Source: Paracamarosporium sp. OC-R06-R3 (Eukaryota; Ascomycota; Dothideomycetes; Pleosporales; Didymosphaeriaceae). From it: 64,000 bases of DNA. This document shows, piece by piece, positions 47,807 to 56,977 of the stretch. Each line of letters starts with the position of its first letter. Positions within the stretch are counted from its first letter, which is position 1. The notes under the pieces are model-generated. The model saw only the letters and a list, made by a program, of their open reading frames with translations. It searched no databases and was not told where the DNA came from. A program made the position numbers and the translations under genes. The stretch lies in NCBI GenBank assembly GCA_019828545.1, contig JACVRA010000529.1:107413-171412 (forward strand), in the 5' to 3' direction.

Positions 47807-49792
47807 TTAGTGCACTCGCCAATTATTGCGTCCACGACCACCTGGGTTTCCTTGAGGGAAGAAAGTGGGCCTACCGTTCCATCCATTTCTATACCACTTC
47901 TCTCCACGCTCAAACCAAACCTCTAACTGTGGCGTGATCTGTACCTCCTGGGAACGCTCCACCGCTGGCTCCCACATTTTCCGAATCACATACAATTGGC
48001 TTTGGCTCATGGGCATGCGGGAATATCCCATATCTACACTATCGCTGATGGTACGCCGTAAGAACTCTGTGAACTCCGACCCGGTTGGCATCTGATTAAT
48101 CCCCATAGTGGTGAGGAACTTGGGAAAAGTGTCAATGGAGTGGATTGCACGGATCTTACGGGCCATATTGGCGGATGTTCCGGGCGGAGGCGCGCTGTGC
48201 GTGTCAAATAGCTCGTCGCGAAGCTGGACCAGTGTCTTGCCGGGTGTTCGGGCGGAGGAGCTGAAAAGTTTGAGGAACATCAGCAGCCGGTATGAGGTGC
48301 AAGAAGCTTCGAATGTTTTTTGAAGTCGATATTCTGAGATGTCTGTGGGCTCGAGGTACGCGAGTTCAGCCATAGCGGCGCCTTTGGTGTCAAGCATCCA
48401 CACAACATTGCGTAGGATGGCTTCCTTGATGATGTGAAAGGTGAGTTCCTGTGTGAGTCCTGTATCTGAGATGAGCGCTGCTACGAGAAGATGGCCGAGG
48501 TCGGGAAAATGAGACTTGGTGCGCGGTCCGGCAAGGAAGCGCGCGACCAAACGATTCGCGTTATTCACAGTGCTTAGGTTATCTATTGCGAAGCATAAGA
48601 GAAGGTGGAATAGAGCAAAGTAAGACTCCACGGCTTTTTCAGACGCATGCGACAAGGTGCTTCGAGCATCCGACCGCTCCCAACTGCGTGTGGCGTCACT
48701 GGAGAACTGCACGACAATCGTGTTCATGAAGTGATAGAGAACAGCCACCTTGTCTGTCTCTTGCAGCTTTGCAGCCACCCGCAATCCTTCCAAGGCATGA
48801 CTTGCGTTCTGCTGCACTGACTTCCAGTGGCGACGTGAAAGTGGCAAGGGAAGCCACTTGTCGAATCCTACGCCCTGGATAGATTTTCGTATACCGAATA
48901 GATTGTACGCATCGTTGGAGAGTAGGTCGAACTCGGACCGGAAGACCGGCTTCCTGCCGCCGGTGATCGAGACGCCGATACCGAGCTTGACCGTCATGAA
49001 AGATTTCTTCAGGCAAAAGCATTGCAGCTCTCGAATACGAATGAAATCGTACGAGTTCAGCATGCGTTTGATGGCAGGAATGGCGTCTGCGAATGAGACG
49101 ATATCTGATGTATCCATCAAGGACAACAGTTTGAGGACCACTTCATCAGGAAGTTCGAATAGTTTGGATCGTTCGGGTTTGTCGACGTTGCTTACTGCTT
49201 GCAATTTCGCCTTCGTGTTATCGTGAGCTAATGCTAGAGTGACGCGCGCTCCAGAGCCTGCAGGGGTCCATGACTTGTTGAAACCACAACAATAGCACTC
49301 GTAAGCCCAAGGAGTGTCAAAGTGGGTTTCATTCGGATGGTATTGATGGTACGCCTTGCGAGCAGCCCTCCTCTGCGCTTTATAGCTTGCGAGATCCACC
49401 TTTTCGCCGGGGACGCCGTGGTCTTGCTCAATCATGTCACTTGAGAAAAAGCTCAAGAGCTGGATCAAGATACCCTTAAGGGTATAAGCTGGTGTCCATC
49501 CCTCTTCAGTGTTCAGGATCGTCGCACAGATGTATTCATTGAAGATGTTCGGATGGTCAACATGACTCTGGATCGTCACGTTGGGAGCGCAAAGAGGGTA
49601 GTTAGACGGAAATTTGACCTCCAGGTGTAGTGGTTCCTCTTGCAGCGGCGTCAATACCAAACAGGCGTGTGATATGTCCTCGTCGTTCAGGTAGAGGTGC
49701 ACGTTCGGGTACGGATCGTTCTGGACCTCTGCAATGTCGGCAAAGAGACGTCGACGAAGAGCAGGTGGTGCGCTCGTAGTAACGGTTGCCAT
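47807..49792 (-). CDS. E2 ubiquitin-conjugating domain fused to an F-box-like region
   Basis: Intron-free, 661 residues. The N-terminal UBC fold (about 8-125) shows FPSNYPLCAP, then H80-P81-N82 (HPN motif), the expected catalytic cysteine C89 in NEYICATIL, and W99-T-P100. The key E2 residues are therefore present and the domain may be active, unlike UEV variants. Residues 125-200 include a Cys pair, YECYCCGF. At about 210-255 the sequence LFELPDEVVLKLLSLMDTSD followed by IVSFADAIPAIKRML fits an F-box, the Skp1-binding motif of SCF ligases. Residues 260-660 are unassigned, partly helical, ending in a Gly/Arg/Asn-rich tail. If both modules work, an E2 and a substrate adaptor are combined in one chain. 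Domain calls are by motif only; the F-box is less certain than the UBC. Confidence 0.85.
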   Translation of the reverse strand: MATVTTSAPPALRRRLFADIAEVQNDPYPNVHLYLNDEDISHACLVLTPLQEEPLHLEVKFPSNYPLCAPNVTIQSHVDHPNIFNEYICATILNTEEGWTPAYTLKGILIQLLSFFSSDMIEQDHGVPGEKVDLASYKAQRRAARKAYHQYHPNETHFDTPWAYECYCCGFNKSWTPAGSGARVTLALAHDNTKAKLQAVSNVDKPERSKLFELPDEVVLKLLSLMDTSDIVSFADAIPAIKRMLNSYDFIRIRELQCFCLKKSFMTVKLGIGVSITGGRKPVFRSEFDLLSNDAYNLFGIRKSIQGVGFDKWLPLPLSRRHWKSVQQNASHALEGLRVAAKLQETDKVAVLYHFMNTIVVQFSSDATRSWERSDARSTLSHASEKAVESYFALFHLLLCFAIDNLSTVNNANRLVARFLAGPRTKSHFPDLGHLLVAALISDTGLTQELTFHIIKEAILRNVVWMLDTKGAAMAELAYLEPTDISEYRLQKTFEASCTSYRLLMFLKLFSSSARTPGKTLVQLRDELFDTHSAPPPGTSANMARKIRAIHSIDTFPKFLTTMGINQMPTGSEFTEFLRRTISDSVDMGYSRMPMSQSQLYVIRKMWEPAVERSQEVQITPQLEVWFERGEKWYRNGWNGRPTFFPQGNPGGRGRNNWRVH

Positions 49793-50450
49793 GATAACAC
49801 CTTTAGCTGCGCCTGGCCTATTAGGATTGTAGGGGTTGCGATCAGAGAACTGGTATCTCTACCAAGTTCGCGATGGTTTTGAAAGTACGAGAGTCCTAGG
49901 GTTTTTGTAAGCGCAGCGGAGTGTCAAAACTCTCAGCCACCTCCAGGCAGCAACTCGATATTCCAGATGCGCCTTTCTAACAGACACGAGAAAGGCTTTG
50001 AATCAGTGCAGGCGAATGTGACAAGGTACTAGTGAATTCCTAATGCGGTTTGAGTGTGGCTTAGCTCGCCCTTCGCAATTGTTACAAGGGCGGCACGCGA
50101 CATTTTCTTTTCACCTCTCAATCGGGCAAACAACTGCGTTTGTAGCCATTTGCACATCGGTCTTCAGATTTGACGGTATTAGTCCTTTGATTGTAGTGCT
50201 AGGTCTCATTAGGCTCCGTTGAGTTATACACGTAAGCGCTCTGCACAAGCCGAATGCATCATACGTATTTCAGGTCACGAAAGAAGGTACTAAGTTTGTT
50301 ATTCACAGTGTTATATCTTTAGATTATGCCTAACTAAACAAGATGCGTCTATAATATCAGCAAAACAGCAAACCCTCAACGCCTTGAAATGCATTATCCC
50401 AATTCTAGAAAACGTGATCATCGTCTCTCCCATGCTTTCAGTCCTCACAC
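49793..50450. other. Intergenic
   Basis: About 660 AT-rich bases between two minus-strand genes; carries the E2/F-box promoter. Nothing else recognised. Confidence 0.5.
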
Positions 50451-51221
50451 TTAGACGCTAAGGATGGGGTCCGCCTTGAAGGCTGGGTCGCAGATGATCT
50501 TACCAACCTGAGTCCTCTCGGGGTCCTTGAAAGTCCACGCGCCCTTGCCGGCATCTGAGAATGTCTTGTCCACATTTGTTCCACGCTTACCAACAATGAC
50601 CTTGCCCCACTTATCTTCGATCTGGCAGCGGAGCTTGTCCTTAACATCGGCAGGCGCCTGGATCTCGATGGCGGAGAATGCGGTGGAGGGTTTGATGGCC
50701 TCTTCATCGCGCTTGTCAGATGTTAATTCGAAAGCCACACCCGTCTCCGTAGCCTGATCGCTCAGAACGACCCTGACGATCTTATTCGCAGCATCGCCGC
50801 CGTCGCCGCTTCCATCACCCTTTTTAAAGGTTGGATCGCAAATGATACTCTCGACCTCGCTATCTTCAAGGAATGCCCACTCGCCTTTGAGGCCGTCGGC
50901 AAAGGTCTGATCGATATTGTTCTCGCCACGGCGAGCCTTGATGGGCTGCCCGCCAGGCGCAAGAAGCTTGCAGCGGATGTCCTTGTTCTTAACGTTTTTC
51001 CCGACGAGGATGTTGACTGTCTTAAAAGGCCCCTGGGAGTTGTCTGGAGGCTGCTCCTGGCGTTGATCCTGGAGAAAGCCGGTCCGGGAGCCGAGACCCT
51101 TGTCGGCGTTACTGAGTGAGACTATGATCTCGAGGTCTGTAGTGTATTGCCATGCACCCGGGTGGGCGACAACGGTAGAAGTAGAGGCAGCGAGAGCGAA
51201 GAGAGCGGTGGAAGGACGCAT
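50451..51221 (-). CDS. Secreted protein with two copies of an unnamed domain
   Basis: Intron-free, 256 residues. Signal peptide MRPSTALFALAASTSTVVA, mature start HPGAWQYT. The rest is an internal duplication: copy 1 (about 66-134) reads DIRCKLLAPGGQPIKARRG, then NNIDQTFADGLKGEWAFLED and IICDPTFKK; copy 2 (about 167-253) reads LRCQIEDKWGKVIVGKRG, TNVDKTFSDAGKGAWTF and IICDPAFKA. Each copy has two cysteines in matching places, suggesting one disulphide per domain. A Gly/Asp linker (GDGSGDGGDAAN) separates them. The dibasic RDEE/KR surroundings and small size suit a secreted effector-like or wall protein, but I know no function and no named family. A TATA-like element is found upstream. Confidence 0.85.
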   Translation of the reverse strand: MRPSTALFALAASTSTVVAHPGAWQYTTDLEIIVSLSNADKGLGSRTGFLQDQRQEQPPDNSQGPFKTVNILVGKNVKNKDIRCKLLAPGGQPIKARRGENNIDQTFADGLKGEWAFLEDSEVESIICDPTFKKGDGSGDGGDAANKIVRVVLSDQATETGVAFELTSDKRDEEAIKPSTAFSAIEIQAPADVKDKLRCQIEDKWGKVIVGKRGTNVDKTFSDAGKGAWTFKDPERTQVGKIICDPAFKADPILSV

Positions 51222-51909
51222 TGTGTTCAGCAGTTGTTGCGCTAGTTAAATATAAGAATAATTAGGTGATATTGATTCTCGTGTTCGGAAAATGAAGAAG
51301 AGAAACGAGCAGTGTTGTTCAGTGATGGCAATTGTGTGATGAGTTGATGTTCTTCTCTTCCTCCTCTACTGCATATCTTATACTCGTCCACCTTGAGCCA
51401 AAGCCTCATTTCCATCCTCCTCAGCTTCAGGATCAATCTACAAGCCACCGGGAATACTCCATCCGCATCACAAATCACGTTCGAAAATAACTAGGCTTAA
51501 CTCGAGTCATTTTACAAAGCACTTCCAAGACTCTTGTGGCTTCTTCTCCCCAGCTTTTCACGTTCAGCCCGACGAAGGCCAACAACCAGCGCTCCTATGA
51601 GGCTGAAAACTTCAGATTTAGGAATAACTTCGTGATATTTGTGCTGGCGACAGCGTGCTTGGGGCCAATGAGCGTGCGGATGCGGACTCAGCCTCACCGT
51701 GTTGGTGGGTCTTGGCTGCTTGGCCGTCAGCATTGGTGATCTCGCCTTTATTTGGAGTAAAACTGGAAATAGGACAAATATTACAAAGATTCCTCTTCTT
51801 CCTGATTTATGGTACGGTACAAACACAGCAGCGAAATTGTCGGCTTAAGCGCACGTATATTGGAAATACGTGACTAAGTTTCGCGACTGAGATCGAACGT
51901 TACCAGTTC
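51222..51909. other. Intergenic
   Basis: About 690 bases between two minus-strand genes, carrying the promoter of the duplicated-domain protein. Nothing else recognised. Confidence 0.5.
51373..51386 (-). promoter_or_regulatory. TATA-like element of the duplicated-domain protein gene
   Basis: On the minus strand GAGTATAAGATATG lies about 150-165 bases upstream of the ATG at 51221. The distance is somewhat long for a TATA box. Confidence 0.35.
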
Positions 51910-52761
51910 TCAACCATGAGTTGCGGATGCTTCCTTTCCGTTTTTCCTAGCCATCTGCTTCTGGATAAACAGTGCTCGTCCTTTAACAATGAAATCTTGA
52001 TCGTCACCACACTCTATCCCCGCCAACATCGCTTCTTTTCGCCCTGCCAACCTCTCTACATCATCCAATCGGTATAGTCTGATGTTTGGGGCGTCTCTGT
52101 TATGATAATTCGGGATACAGCAATGCTCTAAGCAAAGTACTTCGTATCTTTTCAGACCAAATTCTTCAATACATTGCGACATACACTTGTGTTGAGCCCA
52201 TGGGTCGCCTTTAGGAGTTTCAAACGTAGCTTCTGGTTTTGAGTTGCGATTGCACCAGCTGTTCCAGTTTTCGCGGCATTCTGCCTTTTTCCTTCTCGCG
52301 AGATCCGCAGCCAGTTTTTCTTCACGCTTCAATTGTCGCTCTGCCGCTCGTGACGCTTTCGCTGCATCAGTCTCAGATTTCCTAGCCTCGCGCTCTTCCT
52401 TCTCGATATCCTTGATGAGTGCTTTAATGTCAGCTTCTTCTTCCTTCCTTGCAAGTTGTGCCGCCTTCTTCTCCGCCGGGGACAGCTGGAACGGGATGGT
52501 TTCAATGCGTGTTTTCTTGTTGGGAAAAAATGAAGTTATTCGGGATTGAGACTTGCGCTTTGAACTCGGTGTCGACGGAAAGGCAGAGGACGATGGTGTG
52601 GCGAAGATCCCAGACTGTGTAGCGAAAGAGTTCGTAGGTGTTGAAACGGGTGGCTGGGGACGACGGCGCGGGGTAAGCGGGGGCGAACTAGCTACTTCGT
52701 TGATATCGCGCAAATCAGCCCTTGCTTTGCCTTTGCCCTTCGTCGAAGGCGAAATGTTCAT
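51910..52761 (-). CDS. PIP-box protein with coiled coil and Cys-rich C-terminal domain (possible DNA replication/repair factor)
   Basis: Intron-free, 283 residues. Residues 1-70 are basic and Ser/Pro-rich. Q72-S-R-I-T-S-F-F79 fits the PCNA-interacting peptide consensus QxxIxxFF exactly and is followed by basic residues (PNKKTR), as in true PIP boxes. Residues about 94-165 are a Lys/Glu/Arg-rich coiled coil resembling the KER region of CAF-1 large subunits. The C-terminal part (about 175-260) has HKCMSQC and VLCLEHCC cysteine groups and RLYRLDDVERLAGRKEAM, which loosely recalls the C-terminal DNA-binding part of XPA/Rad14. I infer a nuclear, PCNA-linked role in replication-coupled repair or chromatin assembly. 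Family name unknown; the PIP box is the strongest evidence. Confidence 0.8.
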   Translation of the reverse strand: MNISPSTKGKGKARADLRDINEVASSPPLTPRRRPQPPVSTPTNSFATQSGIFATPSSSAFPSTPSSKRKSQSRITSFFPNKKTRIETIPFQLSPAEKKAAQLARKEEEADIKALIKDIEKEEREARKSETDAAKASRAAERQLKREEKLAADLARRKKAECRENWNSWCNRNSKPEATFETPKGDPWAQHKCMSQCIEEFGLKRYEVLCLEHCCIPNYHNRDAPNIRLYRLDDVERLAGRKEAMLAGIECGDDQDFIVKGRALFIQKQMARKNGKEASATHG

Positions 52762-53027
52762 CTTAGCGCGAGGTAGGACTGTAGTGATGCAATATAGTGA
52801 TGTAGAGATGTGTTGGGCTGAGGAGGACAGCGGTGAACTTGTTCAGCGCCTATCGTTCCACTCGCTTCTTTTTGCTTTTTGCAAGGGTACAGAAGCGATT
52901 ACATAGATGCATGTTGTACTATATATATGTAAAGCTCTGTCGCCTCTTCGATATTATATCTTCGTGATCGATAAGATGAGGTCAATGTTGTCGTAGTCTG
53001 TACGCCAAGGGTGAGACCCCTTTGATC

Positions 53028-54663
53028 TTACACAGTGTACCTGAACCAAGGAACGTTGTCAGCCAGCTCCTTTTCCAGCAACTGCTCTTCGGTTAATTCT
53101 TGAACGCCTTGCTCAGTTGCGAGTTTGTCGCGCCGTGCATTTTCCAGCCGACACCATGTAGACATGAAGAATGTCAGAAGAAATGCCATGCTGAAGTTTA
53201 TTAGTTGATGCTGTGAGCTGACGAACTTTTAGAAACTTTACCTCACAACACCAAGCAAGATACTGTGTCCGGTAATATATCTTGGTCCATCTCTCGTAAT
53301 ATAAACGTACGACGCGATAATGCCACCACAATTACCTCCCATGACCTGCATCGCAATGCCGGTGCCTCTTTTCAGACTTCCTCCGATATTGCCGCTGTTC
53401 CACGCCATGCCGAGAGGGATTTGGGGGTAAATACCGATCGCTGCCAAAACGGTTCCAGTGTATTGCACGCTAGACTTACCACTGCCGCACAGCAAGCCAA
53501 ATCCAACGAGGGCCACAAGCTGAAAACCCATCATAAAGATACCTCTCTTCCCGACCTTGTCGGCATACCAGCTTGCGGCAATAGTGAAGAAGCAAGCAAC
53601 CACATATGGGGGGACAGACATTAGTTGCGCGTCGTTCGCGGTATAACCCATGTTCTTGATAATTGTAGGAAGGAAGAGAGCAAAGCTGTAGATGGGGCAG
53701 AATCCTGCCATACAGATAAACATATGGATGTAGATCTTCCAATCGCGGATCGCTTGCCAGACGTATCTAACGTTGAACTCGTTTGACAAGTGGCCTTGGT
53801 CAGCGTGTAATCGGCGCTGGACCTCGATACGTTCTGATTCAGTGAGGAAACGAGCACTAGATTATGTCAGGTGACGTCTCAAAACAAGCTCTTCACTTAA
53901 GCCTTTACTTACGTGGCCGGGTAATCATAAATGTACCAGTAAGCAGCAAGACTGACGAAAACGCTGAGCAAACCTTCCAAGATGAAGATCCAGGACCAGG
54001 CAGCCTTGCCGCCGACACCGTTCATCTCCGCAATAGCTCTCGCTAAGATGCCTCCAAAAGCGCCGGCAAGTGTTGCCGCACTAAAAAACAATGCCATACG
54101 GAAGCCGCATTCTTTCCTCACATACCACTGTGTGATGAAGTAGTTTACGCCGGGGAAAAGTCCACCTTCAAAAAGGCCCAGGAAAACTCGCGTGGCCATA
54201 AGTCCGGAGTAGTTTTCAACGAATCCCTGTCCTACCATTGACACAGACCAACAGAACATGATGAATGTAAGCCAAATCGACGGTCGGATACGCTTCATCA
54301 TCATGTTGGAAGGAATCTCTGCTGCGATATAAAACGGGAAAAGAATCGCAAGGCAGTCATTGTACTGGAGACCATGAAGTCCGAGGTCCTGCTCGAGATG
54401 ATCAAGACGCGCGTTGCCGATATTCGTTCTGTCGAGAAAGCATAACCTAAACGAACACAGATTAGAGCGCACGATGCACGAATGTATTCGAAGACATACA
54501 GATATATCAATGACATGAAAGGAATGATGTGCCAGTCGAGCTTCCGGAGAAGCCTTTTGGTGTTCTGCATATCCCATCCTTGTGATTCCACGTCGCCAGA
54601 TGCGACGTCGACGGACGAAGCCACCTTCTCATGCGCAATCTTCGTTTCGTTCATATTGTCCAT
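53028..54663 (-). CDS. MFS anion:cation symporter, allantoate/nicotinate permease-like
   Basis: Plasma-membrane uptake carrier for small organic anions. Four exons on the minus strand: 54500-54663, 53913-54446, 53242-53856 and 53028-53190, giving 491 residues; all phases match. Joined motifs include LDWHIIPFMSLIYLLCFLDR followed by TNIGNARL, which is the standard start of the Dal5/Tna1 group. GLFEGGLFPGVNYFITQWYV and the later NSGNIGGSLKRGTGIAMQVM with GNCGGIIASYVY are the conserved segments of this family. The C-terminal tail (ENARRDKLATEQGVQ then LLEKELADNVPWFRYTV) ends in the typical FRY-type sequence. Substrate could be allantoate, nicotinate, a vitamin or a dipeptide-like anion; the sequence does not decide. 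Confidence 0.92.
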
Positions 54664-55408
54664 TACATTTGTGTCTGAGAAGAAATCAACAAATCAACGG
54701 ACCGACAAACCTCCCAAGAAAATATCGAAATCGACTTTGTAAAAGTGTCAGAAAACCGATTGCTAAGGTCAGTGGTATACTTTTTAACAGCGGCCTTCAC
54801 GCAAGATACATGGTCCTACTAGAGACTCTCACACCGATATTTATCTACGTATGCATGTAGCTGCATGGCTCGCAGTGAGACCGTGCAACGCATCTTGATT
54901 CAATTCGCCTACTTCAGGTCAGCGTGACCCAACCCCAGAAACTATGACATCTAGACTCCCGACTATCATCCCTCGTATCGGTACAAGGTGACCACTCTTG
55001 TCTGATACGGGAAGTTAAACATCAGCTCGACGCCGGGATTCAGACGTCGTGTTACGCTTCATGTTCGCTCAGTGGACGATGAGATATCGGTTATGCCGGC
55101 TTGTTGAGGGGTACATAAACAACCCCAGCGCTTGGTGATAAGCTTACCTTCCTTGGCAAGACAAACAACTATTTGTGCGAGGCGGGTATCAGCTGGATTG
55201 TTTTCATTGGCGGTGGTGCTCGCTTATTTCATCTTCCCTGGGTATCCTAATATTTGAGGGAATTCTCCCGACGAATGTGAAATAAACACAAACGTTTGGC
55301 TGTCAAAAGCCAGCTAGTAGCGTGCAGGCCTAAGTTAGGATTGATTGACAATGTGAGACAGTAAGTTTTGACAAGTTGCTTAAAGGTGTTCGATTGTGGA
55401 GTAAAGAC

Positions 55409-55436
55409 GAATCGCTAAGGAGATCCTTAGCGATTC
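55409..55436. repeat. Perfect inverted repeat 1
   Basis: Two 13-base arms, GAATCGCTAAGGA and its exact complement, separated by two bases (GA). Could form a cruciform or an RNA hairpin. Confidence 0.9.
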
Positions 55437-55464
55437 TAGGACTCTATATATCCTTGAGTCCTAG
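55436..55464. repeat. Perfect inverted repeat 2
   Basis: Nine-base arms CTAGGACTC and GAGTCCTAG around an 11-base AT-rich loop. It abuts repeat 1. Confidence 0.85.
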
Positions 55465-55511
55465 CGTGGGACAGAATAGCACTGTCTGGCCCTATCTGCC
55501 TGGAATGACAG

Positions 55512-55540
55512 GATTTGCGTTTCCAACGGAAACGCAAATC
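55512..55540. repeat. Perfect inverted repeat 3
   Basis: Thirteen-base arms, GATTTGCGTTTCC and its exact complement, around a three-base loop (AAC). Confidence 0.9.
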
Positions 55541-55866
55541 GGTCTGTTCGCCAAGCTCCATCTCAAATCAGAGCATGATCAGCACAGTAGAATCTTTTCC
55601 TATTAGGTGATGCGATGCTCTGCTACACTCTCTCTGCCACAAATGCCATCGCTTCTCCACGCGATCGCGTCGGGACACGTTGCACGTTTCTGTCCATGCC
55701 CACAAGAAGCAAAATGACCCTCCTCACATCATTACAGCAATCACCTCCTGCCCAAGAGCAAGCGAAGGATCTTGCTAGCAGATTCCGACTTAGGATTGCG
55801 GCCGCAGCCACCTTTGTCTGATATTTTCGATGCGAGCTTAGTGAGATTGGTCGCTCGCCCATGCTC

Positions 55867-55904
55867 GCTTTCCAACGAAGACCGGTCTGTTCGTTGCGGA
55901 AAGC
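55867..55904. repeat. Imperfect inverted repeat sharing sequence with repeat 3
   Basis: GCTTTCC/GGAAAGC outer arms and AACGAA/TTCGTT inner arms around GACCGGTC. It shares TTCCAACG and CGGTCTGTTCG with the region of repeat 3, suggesting a diverged copy. Confidence 0.75.
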
Positions 55905-56977
55905 CGTCAGTATTGCGCAAGGTAAGGTAGAGCAGCAAGCTATGCACATGTATTTGGTCAAGCGACAACCCAGTGGTGAGCCCAAACATACTAATCAGAT
56001 CCTTGTGCTCACGTGTTGGCTCTGTGACTGAATCGAGCGGGTCAGGCGATTATTGCTAGAAGATGCCGTTTTTAGTTGTTATAGCAGCCTAAAGTGGGCC
56101 ACGATAAGATAAAATGCGGGAACTATATCAATTAAGTGTATTTAGTTCCACATTACCTCAAGCGTCTTATCCTTTGACGAGGGCGGTAGGTAAAATAGGG
56201 CGACAGCTGGTCGCCGTACCGAGTCTGGTGCGGCGACTTCCAGCAATCGTACCTCGCAGTTTTGGGAAATTACATGTTTATGTCACATTCTGCGGATGAT
56301 TGGCACTATTCTTGTCCCAAGTTCTGTTTCGATCGGCAAGAAGTCTCCGGTAAGTATTGCATTGTTGAGCCCTTATCTAGCAGAGTGCTCACTATCCGAC
56401 TTGTATGGAGTCACAGCACTGCTGCCTGCATGAGACCATGCCATGTTTGTCGGAGCGTAGCCGGCACTCGCTACCACCTTCGTTCACCCCCTACTATTGA
56501 CTTCTCGTGTTGGTGTCCTCTCCGTTCCATGACCTATGGTTACCGTTTTCTGCAGCCGAGGTCGCAATACACACAATATATGCACGCTCCTACGGTATCA
56601 ACGCTCATACCCCAATATATACATGCGCATACATGCATGCGTGCAAAGAAAGACATTAGACGTTTTGAATGAAACAACAATATAAGAGAAACTTATAAAA
56701 AGCATAGCCTGCCTTATTTGTAGTCGTCTTTTTGAACTTCAATTTTTTTTTGTCTTGTAGGCTGTCCTCCCATGCGAGATATTAGATAAAAAAAAATCAT
56801 CATCTTCGTTCAATCCATTTTTCATCTTTTATTTCATTAATGTTGAAACCGCAAGAAAGCGACTGTTATTAACAACTTTGATATTAGATAGTCATCTTAC
56901 ATCGTGGTCTATTTATTGCAAATATTTTCTAAACCATTACTAACTATATTGACAAGATTATCAATCACCTTTTTTAT

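Larger units (their letters stand above)
54664..56977. other. Gene-poor region with hairpin cluster
   Basis: About 2.3 kb between two minus-strand genes. It contains three perfect inverted repeats at 55409-55540, an imperfect one at 55867-55904, and becomes very AT-rich from 56.65 kb. No credible gene. Confidence 0.55.
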
